Source: Haematobia irritans (Eukaryota; Arthropoda; Insecta; Diptera; Muscidae). Taken from it: a DNA stretch of 64,000 nt. Position numbers and translations under genes: made by a program. The DNA is taken from the NCBI RefSeq assembly GCF_050003625.1, contig NC_134397.1, positions 70,468,669 through 70,532,668 of the forward strand, written 5' to 3'. Below the pieces are notes generated by a model. The model made no database searches. It worked only from the letters and a program-made list of their open reading frames with translations, and had not been told where the DNA came from. Shown piece by piece: positions 10,963-22,931 of this stretch. The stretch's first letter is position 1. Every line of letters starts with the position of its first letter.

Positions 10963-13002
10963 TTATACCCTCCACATAGGATGGGGGTATATTAACTTTG
11001 TCATTCCGTTTGTAACACATCGAAATATTGCTCTAAGACCCCATAAAGTATATATATTCTGGGTCGTGGTGAAATTCTGAGTCGATCTAAGCATGTCCGT
11101 CCGTCCGTCCGTCCGTCCGTCCGTCTGTTGAAATCACGCTAACTTCCGAACGAAACAAGCTATCGACTTGAAACTTGGCACAAGTAGTTGTTATCGATGT
11201 AGGTCGGATGGTATTGAAAATGGGCCATATCGGTCCACTTTTACGTATAGCCCCCATATAAAGGGACCCTCAGATTTGGCTTGTGGAGCCTCTAACAGAA
11301 GCACATTTCATCCGATCCGGCTGAAATTTGGTATATGGTGTTGGTATATGGTCTCTAACAACCATGCAAAAATTGGTCCACATCGGTCCATAATTATATA
11401 TAGCCCCCATATAAACCGATCCTCAGATTTGGCTTGTGGAGCCTCTAAGAGAAGCATATTTCGTCCGATCCGGCTGAAATTTAGTACATGGTGTTGGTAG
11501 ATGGTCTCTAACAATCATGCAAAAATTGGTCCACATCGGTCCATAATTATATATAGCCCCCATATAAACCGATCCCCAGATTTGGCTTGTGGAGCCTCTA
11601 AGAGAAGCATATTTCATCCGATCCGGCTGAAATTTGGTACATGGTGTTGGTAGATGGTCTCTAACAATCATGCAAAAATTGGTGCACATCGGTCCATAAT
11701 TATATATAGCCCCCATATAAACCGATCCCCAGATTTGGCTTGCGGAGCCTCAAAGAGAAGCAAATTTCATCCGATCCGGCTGAAATTTGGTACATGATGT
11801 TGGTATATGGTCTCTAATAACCATGCAAAAGTTGGTCCACATCGGTCCATAATTATATATGGACCCCATATAAACCGATCTCCAGATTTGGCTTGCGAAG
11901 CCCCAAAGAAAAGCAAATTGCATCCGATCCGGCTGAAATTTGGTACTTGGTATTGTTATATGGTCTCTAATAACCATGCAAAAATTGGTCTACATCGGTT
12001 CATAATTATATATAGCCCCCATATAAGCCGATCCCCAGATTTGGCTTGCGAAGTCTCCAAGAGAAGCAAATTTCACCCAATCCGGTTGTAATTTTGAACA
12101 TGGTGTTAGTATATGATCTTTAACAACCGTGCCAGAATTGGTCCACATCGGTCCATAATTATATATAGCCCCCATATAAAACGTTCTCCAGATTTGACCT
12201 CCGGAGCCTCTTGGAGGAGCAAAATTCATCCGATCCGGTTCAAATTAGGAACGTGGTGTTAGTATATGGTCGCTAACAACCATACAACAATTGGTCCAAT
12301 CACTCAAAAATTGGTCCATATCGGTTCATAACCATGGTTGCCACTAGAGCCAAAATTAATCTACCAAAATTTTATTTATATAGAAAATTTTGTCAAAATT
12401 TTATTTCTATAGAAAATTTTGTCAAAATTTTATTTCTAGAGAAAATTTTGTTAAAATTTTATTCGGTTCACAATAAAATTTTCATCATTGTCAAAATTTT
12501 ATTTCTATAGAAAATTTTGTTCAAATTTTATTCGGTTCATAATCATGGTTGCCACTCGAGCCAAAAATAATCTACCAAGATTTTATTTCTATAGAATATT
12601 TTGTCAAAAGTCTATTTCTATAGAAAATTTTGTTAAAATTTTATTTCTGTAGAAATTTTTATCAAGATTTTCTTTCTATAGAAAATTTTGTCAAAATTTT
12701 TATTTCTTTAGAAAATTTTATTTCTATAGAAAATTTTGTTAAAATTTTTTTTCTTTAGAAAATTTTGTCAAAATTTTATGTCTACTTTGTCAAACTGAAT
12801 TATATACGTATTGGATCGATCTTTTTTGATTTAATATATACCACGTATGGACTTACATACAATTTAGAAGATGGTGTTAGGAGGTTTTAAGATACTTTGC
12901 CATCGGCAAGCGTTACCGCAACTTAAGTAATTCGATTGTGGATGGCAGTGTTTAGAAAAAGTTTCTACGCCTGGCCGAACTTACGGCCGTATATACTTGT
13001 TT
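10963..13002 (-). mobile_element. Family A element, complete, inverted
   Basis: On the minus strand: 5' AACAAGTATATACGGCCGTAA (near 13002) with the subterminal region damaged (the agtttctac-gcctggcc junction near 12960-12975 has lost the TACCCTCCACC part), a 29-bp array interrupted by a second copy of the ggttgccact linker (12350-12785), six to seven 153-bp units (11250-12330), and a full 3' module with a (GTCC) run (11096-11125) and stem-loop. This is among the longest 153-bp arrays here, and neighbouring units are very similar (11380-11740), which points to recent homogenisation. Confidence 0.8.
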
Positions 13003-13955
13003 TTTTTTTTTTTTCATTGTACACAAAACCTACTAATTCCGATATTGCCATAGGTCAACAATTTTATCTCATTTCATAACCGCCGTTAGGGTTTGTAATC
13101 CTTTCACTAATAAATCCTGCATGTTTCGTAGTGGAACCGTGTTGATTGCTAAGACATTTCACTCCCTCCGTTATTGACCTCATCCTAAGTTCTATTACTT
13201 GCCCCAAGTGGCTCCTTTCATAACATATCTCCCCCAAAAACATAAAGGTCTTTTGTTTCTTTCACAGTTATGGTTATTGACATTTTTGGAGCGTTTTGCT
13301 ACTTTTTGTCATTTAGGAAAAAAGTTTTCGGCTTGTGGCAAAATTTTGTCACTTTGTTTTCTGGCTAAGTTGCCTGTTGACGTTTGGGATGCTGGTCATC
13401 GAATACAGCTTGCTGTTTCTTACGGTCAATGATAAATGGCCAACAGTAGCGCAATTCAGAGTTTTTGGAGGCTTGCTGCTGCCTTTGTTTTTATGATTAT
13501 TTAAAATGTTGTTAAGGGGGAAAAAATTACATTGCATGCCAGTCTTTTGTTTTGGCTTCAAATTTGCTTCATTCATTTCATTTATTTGCCGTTGTTGGTT
13601 GAGGTGCTGCTAGTGTTGCTCCCAAAACAAAGAGCGTTTCTTGGAGTTTTTTGTTTTTCTCAAGAAGCTGTTTTTATTGTCATGATTTGTTATTTTTGGC
13701 CAATGGTTATGGAAGTTTTTAATAGCTGTAGTAATGGTAGGAATTTAGGTTTGACAAAATCAAGGGAGGAGGAGATTTTTCAATATTGAAAGGGAATTGA
13801 GATTAATATTGTATAACACATAAACATGTATTTCAGTTAAAATGCTGTCATCAATACTTTGGATAATTTATACCTCCATATAAATAGTTCACGACATCAG
13901 AGGTCTGTATAACAAGCATTGTATACACGGTTGCCACAGTTGTAAGAATTCCATC
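13003..13955. other. Low-repeat segment, no gene recognised
   Basis: The segment is less AT-rich than its surroundings, between two family A elements. It has overlapping open frames of 75-85 codons on both strands (13199-13432 plus strand, 13532-13789 plus strand), rich in Phe, Leu and Cys but without any domain I recognise and with no splice-linked partner. Possibly ancestral unique DNA. Interspecies conservation would decide. Confidence 0.25.
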
Positions 13956-14495
13956 AAAAATCGTAGATTTTTTACTGTTCGGTAGATTGGTAGAATTCTT
14001 GATGTTTTGGTAGATTTTGTAAAATATTCCCAACTACGTTACAAATTTTCTATAGAAATAATTTTTTTTTAATTTTCTATCGAAATAAAATTTTGACACA
14101 ATTTTCTATAGAAATAAAATTTTGACAAAATCTTCTATAGAAATAAAATTTTACAAAATTTTCTAAAGAAATAAAATTTTGACAAAATTTTCTAAAGAAA
14201 TAAAATTTTGACAAAATTTTCAATAGAAGTACAATTTTGACAAAATTTTCTAAAGAAATAAAATTTTGACAAAATTTTCAATAGAAGTAAAATTTTGACA
14301 AAATTTTTTATAGAAATAAAATTTTGAAAAAAAATTTTTGCAGAAATAAAATCTTGACAAAATTTCCTATCGAAATATAATTATGACAAAATTTTCTAAA
14401 GAAATAAAATTTTGAAAAAAAAAAATTCTACAGAAGTAAAATTTTGACAAAATTTTCTACAGAAATAAAATTTTGAAAAATATGACTTTTTTGTT
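13956..14495 (+). mobile_element. Family A relative: alternative 5' module and 29-bp array only
   Basis: Begins near ttgtaagaattccatcaaaa, then tagattttttactgttcggt and tggtagaattcttgatgttt, as at 5133. It is followed by about fifteen 29-bp units (14045-14490), some with losses such as taaagaaat for tatagaaat. No 153-bp units and no 3' module follow, so it is either truncated or a separate short element from which family A acquired its array. Confidence 0.6.
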
Positions 14496-14583
14496 CTATA
14501 GTTTTTGGTAAAAATTTCCCCCAAATTCGTGTACCAATCGCTACAAAATTACCTTCTGAATCGCCTTATGTACGCCAAAACTG

Positions 14584-15746
14584 AACAAGTATATACGGCC
14601 GTAAGTTCGGCCAGGCCAAATCTTATGTACCCTCCACCATGGATTGCGTAGAAACTTCTACGACAGACTGTCATCCACAATCGAATTACTTGGTTTGTGG
14701 TAATACTTACCGATGGCAAGGTATCTTAAAACTTCTTAACATCGTCTTGTAAATTCTAAGTTAGTCCATACGTGGTATATATTGGACACAAAAGGTATAT
14801 ATAAGTAAGTCTACAAATAATTACGAACTGATATGGACTTTTACGCTTTACATGGGGGCTATATACAATTATGAACCGATATGGACCAATTTTGTCCATA
14901 TTATAGACCAATATGGACCTAGTTTGGCATGGTTGTTAAAGACCATATACTAACACCGCGTACCAAGTTCCAACCGGATCGGATGAATTTTGCTTCTCCA
15001 AATGGCTCCGGAGGTCAAATGTAGAGACCAGTTTATATGGGGGCTATATATAATTGTGGACCGCTATGGTCTAACTTTTCCATGGTTGTTAGTGTCCATA
15101 TAGTTACACAAAACTCAAAACTTCAACTGAATCGGATGAAATTTGCTCCTCCAAGGGGCTCCGGTGGTCAAATCTTGGTATCGGTTTATATGGGGACCGC
15201 TATGGACCAATTTTTGCTTGGTTGTTAGAAACCCTATACTAACAACATGTACCAAATTTCAGCCGGATCGGATGAAATTTGCTTCTGCTAGAGGCTCCGC
15301 AAGCCTAATCTGGGGATAGGTACATATGGGGGCTATATATAATTATTGATTATCGATGTGGCCCAATTTTTTCCCTGTTGTTAGACACCATGTACCAAAT
15401 ACCAGCCAGATCGGATGAAATTTGCTCCTCTTAGAAGCTCCGCGAGCGAAATCTGGGGTCCGTTTATATGGTGGCTATACGTAAAAGTGGGCCGATATGG
15501 CCCATTTGCAATACCAACCGATCTACATCAATAACTACTACTTGTACCAAGTTTCAAGTCGACAGCTTGTTTCGTTCGGAAGTAAGCGAGATTTGAACAG
15601 ACGGACGGACATGCTTAGATCGACTCAGAATTTCACCACGACCCAGAATATATAATCTTTATGGGGTCTTAGAGCAATATTTCGATGTTTTACAAACGGA
15701 ATGACCATGTTAATATACCCCCCATCCTATGGTTGAGGGTATAAAA
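14584..15746 (+). mobile_element. Family A element without 29-bp array
   Basis: Full 5' end (AACAAGTATATACGGCCGTA) and full 3' end (ggttgagggtataaaaaac). The 5' module leads directly into about three 153-bp units (14870-15470), with no 29-bp array between them. The microsatellite is short (two GGAC units near 15602). The stem of the 3' hairpin carries a mismatch (GGTTGAGGG for GGTGGAGGG). Confidence 0.8.
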
Positions 15747-15836
15747 AACAGTCAACCCACCAGGAAGAAAAAATGTAATTAATTTTAGAAAATTTAGATT
15801 ATTTTTAGAAAATTTTAACTAAACAGTATTTCACAC

Positions 15837-16330
15837 TAGAGGTGTGTACGTGAGTAATATTTTTCTAACGCACACTAACGACGGAAAAATAGTACTCACG
15901 CACTATATTATTTGGTAGGACTCACGCACACTCACGGAAAGAAAATTTGTACTCACGCACAAAAATGTCGTGACTGACGAAAAATATCGTGACTCACGAA
16001 TAATTTTATGAGTAATTTACCTTAGGGACGTATCTGAAAACATGAGCATGAGTAAAATCGAGAGCGTTATTAAACATCCCAGGTGTAACTAAAACTGTAA
16101 ATGAGTTCAACTCGTAAACGTTTTATGTCTGTAAGCGGGATTATTTTCGTGAGCTTATTTTTCGAAATTCTTTACTCACGCACACTCACGAGGAAATTTT
16201 TTCGTGACCCACGATCACACACGACATTTGGTTTGTTAATCACGCTCACGCACACTCACGCCGTTTCCATCAGCGTGGCTCACGACTCACGCGTGTGTCA
16301 CGACAATTTCGTATCACGTGCACACCTCTA
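15837..16330. mobile_element. hAT-type MITE rich in CTCACG motifs, family I
   Basis: Terminal inverted repeats TAGAGGTGTGTACGTGA and TCACGTGCACACCTCTA. The 8 bases outside are TTTCACAC and TTACAAAC (6 of 8 agree), consistent with an old 8-bp duplication. The interior is packed with actcacgcacactcacg and its complement on both strands. No transposase. The second copy at 28903-29439 has a perfect 8-bp duplication, which supports the hAT assignment. Confidence 0.75.
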
Positions 16331-16675
16331 TTACAAACGCTGACATCATGCCAATACCATAAAAATAAGATACCTATTTTTCGAGAAATTCAAGAAAATG
16401 TATTACACATAATTTTCACTTGTTAACATTAGCGTAGCTAGACAATTTTCTTAGAACAAAAATAATAGACTGAAGTTTTTTATTTTATAAAAATAAATAA
16501 AAAGTCAGACTTCAACATAACTACACAATTAATTTATAAAAAAAAGCAACTAAAAGTAGTTCCACCCTTTTTGCCAGCAAAAAAATTGGGTGTTGCTCTA
16601 AAGGCACAACTTTAAAAGCACTTCCAAAAATGTCCTCACAAAGAAGTTAATCAATTTAACTACGCAGGATTCAAT
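16331..16675. other. AT-rich DNA, nothing recognised
   Basis: No gene and no clear repeat, apart from a short taacattagcgtagctagac near 16428 that resembles the end of some DNA transposons. Confidence 0.3.
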
Positions 16676-19437
16676 TTTTATACCCACCACCATAGGATGT
16701 GGGGTATATTAACTTTGTCATTCCGTTTGTAACACATCGAAATATTGCTCTAAGACCCCATAAAGTATATATATTCTGGGTCGTGGTGAAATTCTGAGTC
16801 GATCTGAGCATGTCCGTCCGTCCGTCCGTCCGTCCGTCTGTTGAAATCACGCTAACTTCCGAACGAAACAAGCTATCGACTTGAAACTTGGCACAAGTAG
16901 TTGTTATTGATGTAGGTCGGATGGTATTGCAAATGGGCCATATCGGTCCACTTTTACGTATAGCCCCCATATAAACGGACCCCAAAATTTGGCTTGCGAG
17001 GCCCCTAAGAGAAGCAAATTTCATCCGATCCGGCTGAAATTTGGTACATGGTGTCAGTATATGGTCTCTAACAACCATGCAAAAATTGGTCCACATCGGT
17101 CCATAATTATATATAGCCCCCATATAAACCGATCCCCCGATTTGGCTTGCGAGGCCTCTAAGAGAAGCAAATTTCATCCGATCCGGCTGAAATTTTGAAT
17201 GGGCCATATCGGTCCACTTTTACGTATAGCCCCCATATAAACGGACCCCAAAATTTGGCTTGCGAGGCCCCTAAGAGAAGCAAATTTCATCCGATACGGC
17301 TGAAATTTGGTACATGGTGTCAGTATATGGTCTCTAACAACCATGCAAAAATTGGTCCACATCGGTCCATAATTATATATAGCCCCCATATAAACCGATC
17401 CCCCGATTTGGCTTGCGAGGCCTCTAAGAGAAGCAAATTTCATCCGATCCGGCTGAAATTTGGTTAATGGTGTTAGTATATGGTCTATAACAACCATGCA
17501 AAAATTGGTCGACATCGGTCCATAATTATATATAGCCCCCATATAAACCGATCCCCCGATTTGGCTTGCGAGGCCTCTAAGAGAAGCAAATTTCATCCGA
17601 TCCGGCTGAAATTTGGTACATGGTGTTAGTATATGGTCTCTAACAACCATGCAAAAATTGGTCCACATCGGTCCATAATTATATATAGCCCCCATATAAA
17701 CCGATCCCCCGATTTGGCTTGCGAGGCCTCTAAGAGAAGCAAATTTCATCCGATCCGGCTGAAATTTGGTACGTGATGTTAGTATATGGTCTCTAACAAC
17801 CATGCAAAAATTGGTCCACATCGTTTCATAATTATATAGCCCCCATATAAACCGATCACCAGATTTGACCTCCGGAACCTCTTGGAAGACCAAAATTCAT
17901 CTGATTCAGTTGAAATTTGGTACGTGGTGTTAATATATGGCCTCAAGCTCCCATGCAAAAATTGGTCGATATCGGTCCATAATTATATATAGGCCCCATA
18001 TAAACCGATCCCCAGATTAGACCTCCAGAGCCCCTTGGAAGAGCAAAATTCTTCCCATTCGGTTGGAATTTGGTACGTGATGTTAGTATATGGTATCCAA
18101 CAACCACGCAGGAATTGGTTCCTATCAGTCCTATATAAACCGATCCCCAGATTTGACCTCCGGTGCCTTTTGGAGAAACAAAATTCATCCGATCTGCTTG
18201 AAATTTGGTACGTGGTGGTAGTATATTATATTTAACAACCATGCCAAAAGTGGTCCATATCAGTCCATAATCGTGCATAGCCCCATATAAACCGATCCCG
18301 ACATTTGGTTTTGGAACCTCTTGGAGGAGCAAATTTCATCCGAGTGAGTTGAAATTTGGTACATTGTGCTAGTATATGGTCGTTAACCATGCCTAACGAG
18401 GTCCATATCGGTCTATAGTTATATATGGCCTTCAGATATATCGATCCCCAATCACACAAAAATTGGTCCATATCAAGTTCATAATTGTATATAGCCCACA
18501 TATAACCGACCCCATGTCTCAATTCTGGCTCTCTACACTGAAAAAAATATTGTCGTGATGTCAAAGATTTCATGTCTTTAAAATACGAATACAAATTTTA
18601 CTTAGCATAGAAGACGCATTTCTCTAAAATAAAGTTATTTTCCTTGTCCAAAAGTCGATAAACTTTTCAACGAAGTCGTATTGTCCTTATAGTTAAGTGA
18701 TTTGACTTAAAAATGGGTATCTTAACATGAAAGAAAAAATTTATAAGCTAAGGTCAACTTGACTTTAATAATTCAGAAAAATTCTTTAAATTTAATGAAA
18801 TTGTCTTTAAATTTTTTGTCTTTTTGCATCTTGACTACAAAGCAAAAAATCGTTCAAATATAGGACATGTTTTTCAAAACTTTATTTTAAAGAAGTTTTT
18901 TACTTCAAACATAGCATAATTTCTACTGGAAGTCGAGTCCTAATTTGGAAAGTAAAGTTGCCTGTAACTCGTTTTTAAAGGACTTTGATAGCATATGAAG
19001 AAAAAAATCTGAGAAAGCGAAAAATTAAAATTGGCTTCCTAGAAACAAGTACACAAAACCTAAATTTAAAAGAAAATTGTGTCTTAAAAGTATCCTTACT
19101 TGTATTCTCCGCTTCTTTGGCTCGGAATCAATACCAAATTTTTTAAAGTAAAGACAAAATCTTTGGAACCGAGTATGCTTTTTTTGCAGTGTACGTACAA
19201 AAAGTCCATATCGATTCGTAATTATTTGTAGACTTAACTATACATAACTTTTTTGTCTAATATATACCATGTATGGACTAAATCACAATTTAGAAAACGA
19301 TGTTAAGAAGTTTTAAGATACCACAACCCAAGTAATTCGATTGTGGATGATAGTCATTCGTAGAAGTTTCTACGCAATCCATGGTGGTGGGTACATAAGA
19401 TTCGGCCTGGCCGAACTTGCGGCTTTATATACTTGTT
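16676..19437 (-). mobile_element. Family A element, long, with MITE inserted
   Basis: On the minus strand the 5' end is AACAAGTATATAAAGCCGCAA (near 19437) and the 3' stem-loop ends at 16676. It carries about nine 153-bp units. Two blocks of 266 bases starting at 16932 and 17198 are virtually identical, a very recent internal duplication that also copied part of the 3' module. One 239-codon open frame on the minus strand (17174-17893) is simply four to five units read in phase. No 29-bp array. A family D MITE splits it at 18536-19191 with TA on both sides. Confidence 0.8.
18536..19191 (+). mobile_element. Family D MITE (TA-flanked)
   Basis: Ends CACTGAAAAAAATATTGTCG and GAGTATGCTTTTTTTGCAGTG, with TA immediately outside both (18534-18535 and 19192-19193). 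Just inside, both ends share an inverted caaagattt...gtcttta block. The TA duplication and CACTG/CAGTG ends fit the Tc1/mariner superfamily. There is no open frame for a transposase. Other copies: 44191-44828, 54366-55495, and pieces at 6907-7890, 20671-20995, 46090-46407, 48528-48626, 57120-57290 and 59255-61432. Confidence 0.8.
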
Positions 19438-20670
19438 TATCACTAGTTTTTCGTATTTTTAATGGTTTTGTTTTGTGATAGGTTAAAAAAGAATAAGAGT
19501 TTATAAAATGGTAAAAATTTTTAAAATTTACCGCAAAAATGTTAAATCCATTCTAGAAAATTTTAATATTTTAATAATTTTCTAAAATATTCGAGGTCAA
19601 ATGTTTCAGACAAGTGTGATATTATTGTGATATTATTTGGAAAAATATCACAAAATGTTTTAATTCACCTTATAATAAAGAAACTAACTTACAATTTAGA
19701 AGACAATGTTAAGAAATAACATTATATATTGCCATCGGCAACAATGCAAAGTCGTAAATACGTTTTCAAATTCTGGAGGGGCTACATTTTTTCTGGGGAG
19801 GTCTAAGCCCCCTCCCCAGAGGCCTCCCTACGCTTATGCTTGTTAAAGAAAATTTTATAGTTTGAAGGAAAAATTGGAGTGCAAAATTGCAAGAATGTTC
19901 AAGATGGGCGCATTTATAGTAAAATTTACAAATGTTAGTAAATTCTGAACTATCGTGTGGGAGTCACGAATTTAGTAAATCTTTATGCTTCATTTCTGCA
20001 TAATTTTTTCCCGTTTTTTAGTTCATTTAATTAACATACGCAATAAATTATTAGAGTAAAGTAAACTTTCTGCACAGGTAATAATTCAATTAACTAAAAT
20101 AAAGTTAAATCTGCTTTAGAGAAATTGAGAGTTCACCTTTTTTTTTGAGTTAATGTTTTGATATCTGATGTGTTTAAACAATTCACATATATTTCCTTGT
20201 GGAGAAGTCTAGTAACTCAATAACTGGTAGTCCATCTATGATGGATGGATGTTCAAAAGATTAAAAAAATTAAGGTCTCAATTTTAATATAATTTTCACG
20301 ATACTTATATATAGATCAATACCCTAAATTGGCAAATTTATTGGCCGATTTTTAGTTTTATGTATGCCAATATTTTGATATCTGATAGTATTTAGTAATT
20401 CCAATATCTCTTGCTGGGAATAAGTCTGGGTGCTACAGCTATGGTCGGATATTTCAGAATAAAATTTTTGAATTATGGACCAAAGATATTCTCCCCTTAC
20501 TATCTTTGAACTAAAATCATTAGGCTTTACATATTTGAACTTGTAGTCTTTTTATAATATTGTTTCCTTTACTTTTTTAACTTTTATCACGATCAATGAC
20601 CTTGGCCTTGAAAAAGATGAGTACTTCGGAGACATCTTAACATAGTTCTCAGGGCAGGTTCTCTCTTTAT
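19438..20670. other. AT-rich DNA with repeat relics
   Basis: No gene. About 19680-19745 repeats part of the family A 5' module (acttacaatttagaagacaa, attgccatcggcaac). Near 19770-19850 'tctggggaggtctaagcccc' and ctccccagaggcctccctacgc look like a DNA transposon end. About 20025-20155 matches the relic at 863-1010. The rest is unassigned. Confidence 0.4.
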
Positions 20671-20995
20671 ACACTGAGACCAAAGATTTCATGTCTCTAA
20701 AATACGGATTTTGTCTAGCACAGAAGACGTATTTCTCTGATATAAAGTTTATTGTTCCTTGTCCAAAAGTCCATAGACTTTTCAACGAAGTCGTTTTGTA
20801 CTTATAGTTAGGTGAGTCGACTTAAAATTAGGTATATTTACATTAAAAAAATTTGTTTAAAACGGTCAAATTTGTTTCCTAGAATGAATAACGTAACTCT
20901 CAAATTTAAAAGATAATTGTGTAGTATCCCTACTTCAATTCTCCGCTTCTTTGATTCCGAATCAATGCCAAAATCTGACTTGCTTTTTTTAGTGC
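20671..20995 (+). mobile_element. Family D MITE, internally deleted
   Basis: Starts cactgagaccaaagatttca and ends 'cttgctttttttagtgcaag'. The middle is shortened: words from the first third (agaagacgtatttctctgat, gtccatagacttttcaacga) join directly to the last third (tctccgcttctttgattccg). Ends are mutated. Confidence 0.6.
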
Positions 20996-21282
20996 AAGAG
21001 AAAATTCTAACCAAAACTTTAATGATATGTTGTTGCTTATTACTTTTTTTTATTTTAGAGAAAAATGAAACTGAGGACAAAGAATTTTCAATAATGGGGG
21101 GTATATATTGACTCAGTCATTCCGTTTGTAACACATCGAAATATTGCTCTAAGACCCCATAAAGTAAATAAATTATGGGTCGTGGTGAAATTCTGGGTCG
21201 ATCTAAGCATGTCCGTCCGTCTATTGAAATCACGCTAACTTCCGAACAAAACAAGCTATCGACTTGAAACTTGGCACAAGTA

Positions 21283-22546
21283 ACAGGTTGGCTGATAAGT
21301 CCCCGGTCTAACAAAGAAAAACACATTTTTTGTCAAAATTCGTTTTTATTAATCAACATAGTTCCCTTCAAGAGCGATACAACGATTATAACGACCTTCC
21401 AATTTTTTGATACCATTTTGGTAGTACTCCTTCGGGTTTGCTTCAAAATAGGCCTCAGTTTCGGCGATCACCTCTTCATTGCAGCCAAATTATTTCCCTG
21501 CGAGCATCGTTGTGAGGTCTGAGAACAAGAAAAAGTCGCCGTGGCTAGATCTGGAGAATACGGTGGGTGGGGAAGCAATTCGAAGCCCAATTCATGAATT
21601 TTTGCCATCGTTCTCAATGACTTGTGGCACGGAGCGTTGCCTTGGTGGAACAAAACTTTTTTCTTCTTCATATAGTGCCGTTTTGCAGCGATTTCGACCT
21701 TCAAACGCTCCAATAACGCCATATAATAGTCACTGTTGATGGTTTTTCCCTTCTCAAGATAATCGATAAAAATTATTCCATGCGCATCCCAAAAAACAGA
21801 GGCCATAAATTTGCCAGCGGACTTTTGAGTCTTTCCACGCTTTGGAGACGGTTCACCGGTCGCTGTCCACTCAGCCGACTGTCGATTGGACTCAGGAGTG
21901 TAGTGATGGAGCCATGTTTCATCCATTGTCACATATCGACGGAAAAACTCGGGTGTATTACGAATTAACAGCTGCAAACACCGCTCAGAATCATCAACAC
22001 GTTGTTGTTTTTGGTCAAATGTGAGCTCGCGCGGCACCCATTTTGCACGGAGCTTCCGCATATCCAAATATTGATGAATGATATGACCAACACGTTCCTT
22101 TGATATCTTTAAGGTCTCTGCTATCTCGATAAACTTCATTTTACGGTCATTAAAATCATTTTGTGGATTTTTCGGGCGTCCACTGCGTTCACCGTCCTCA
22201 GTGCTCATTTTACCTCGCTTGAATTTTGCATACCAATCAATTATTGTTGATTTCCTTGGGGCAGAGTCCGGAAACTCATTATCAAGCCAAGTTTTTGCTT
22301 CCACTAAAAATATAGTGGAAGCAAAAACAGTATTTTATCAAAACACGAAATTCCTTTTTTTCCATTTTTTTTTTCACAATAACAAAAGTTGCTTCACAAA
22401 AGACGCTCTATCTCGCAAACTAATTGACTTACAGACGTCAAATTTTGACACGAATCATTTGAAGGTTGGTACTATATAAAAATAATATGCATTTAATACT
22501 ACGACGCCTTCTATGTGTCAGACTGGGGACTTATCAGCCAACCTGT
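21283..22546 (-). mobile_element. Mariner element, Himar1-like (irritans subfamily)
   Basis: Terminal repeats start ACAGGTTGGCTGATAAGTCC and mirror each other at the far end (GGACTTATCAGCCAACCTGT), with the target TA duplicated at 21281-21282 and 22547-22548. The size of 1264 bp is slightly below the roughly 1.29 kb that I recall for Himar1. Ends look intact, the gene does not. Since Himar1 was described from the horn fly, this is the best taxonomic clue in the window. The ends could still be cut by a transposase supplied in trans. Confidence 0.95.
21349..22365 (-). pseudogene. Mariner transposase, broken (DD34D family)
   Basis: A cut-and-paste transposase in intact relatives: two N-terminal helix-turn-helix domains bind the terminal repeats and a DD34D catalytic core cuts and joins DNA. 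The ATG is at 22363-22365 (MEKKEF...). About 12 codons in, a 19-base segment that is an inverted copy of the downstream sequence replaces 18 expected bases and shifts the frame; the main open stretch then resumes at EAKTWLDNEF (22304 down to 21468). Near 22150-22170 a roughly 29-base loss and a 1-base loss cancel, leaving a short altered segment after SGRPK. The first catalytic Asp is present (VTMDETWLHHY). The second, in the HQDNAPCH motif, is Gly (codon 21639-21641). A 1-base loss near 21540 shifts the frame just before the third Asp. The original stop is at 21349-21351. Clearly inactive. Confidence 0.93.
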
Positions 22547-22931
22547 TATAGCCGATCCCCAATCACACAAAAATTGGTCCATATCGGTTCATAATCATGG
22601 TTGCCACTAGAGCCAAAAATAATCTACCAAAATTTTATTGCTATAGAAAATTTTGTTAAAATTTCATTTCTATAGAAAATGTTGTCAAAATTTTATTTCT
22701 ATAGAAAATTCTGTCAACATTTTATTTCTATAGAAAATTTTGTCAAAATTTTATTTCAATAGAAAATTTTGTTAATTTAATATATACTACGTATGGAGTT
22801 ACTTACAATTTAGAAGACGGTGTTAGGATGGTTTAAGATACCTTGCCATCGGCAAGCGTTACCGCAACCCAAGTAATTCGATTGTGGGTGGCAGTGTTTA
22901 GAAGAGCTTCTGCGCAATCCATGGTGGAGGG

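Noticed and set aside
16101..16343. 80-codon frame with Thr/His repeats
   Set aside because: Created by the CTCACG repeats of the hAT MITE.
17174..17893. 239-codon minus-strand frame as a gene
   Set aside because: Same repeat unit in another family A copy.
21479..22024. Plus-strand frames within the mariner
   Set aside because: Antisense shadows of the transposase gene.
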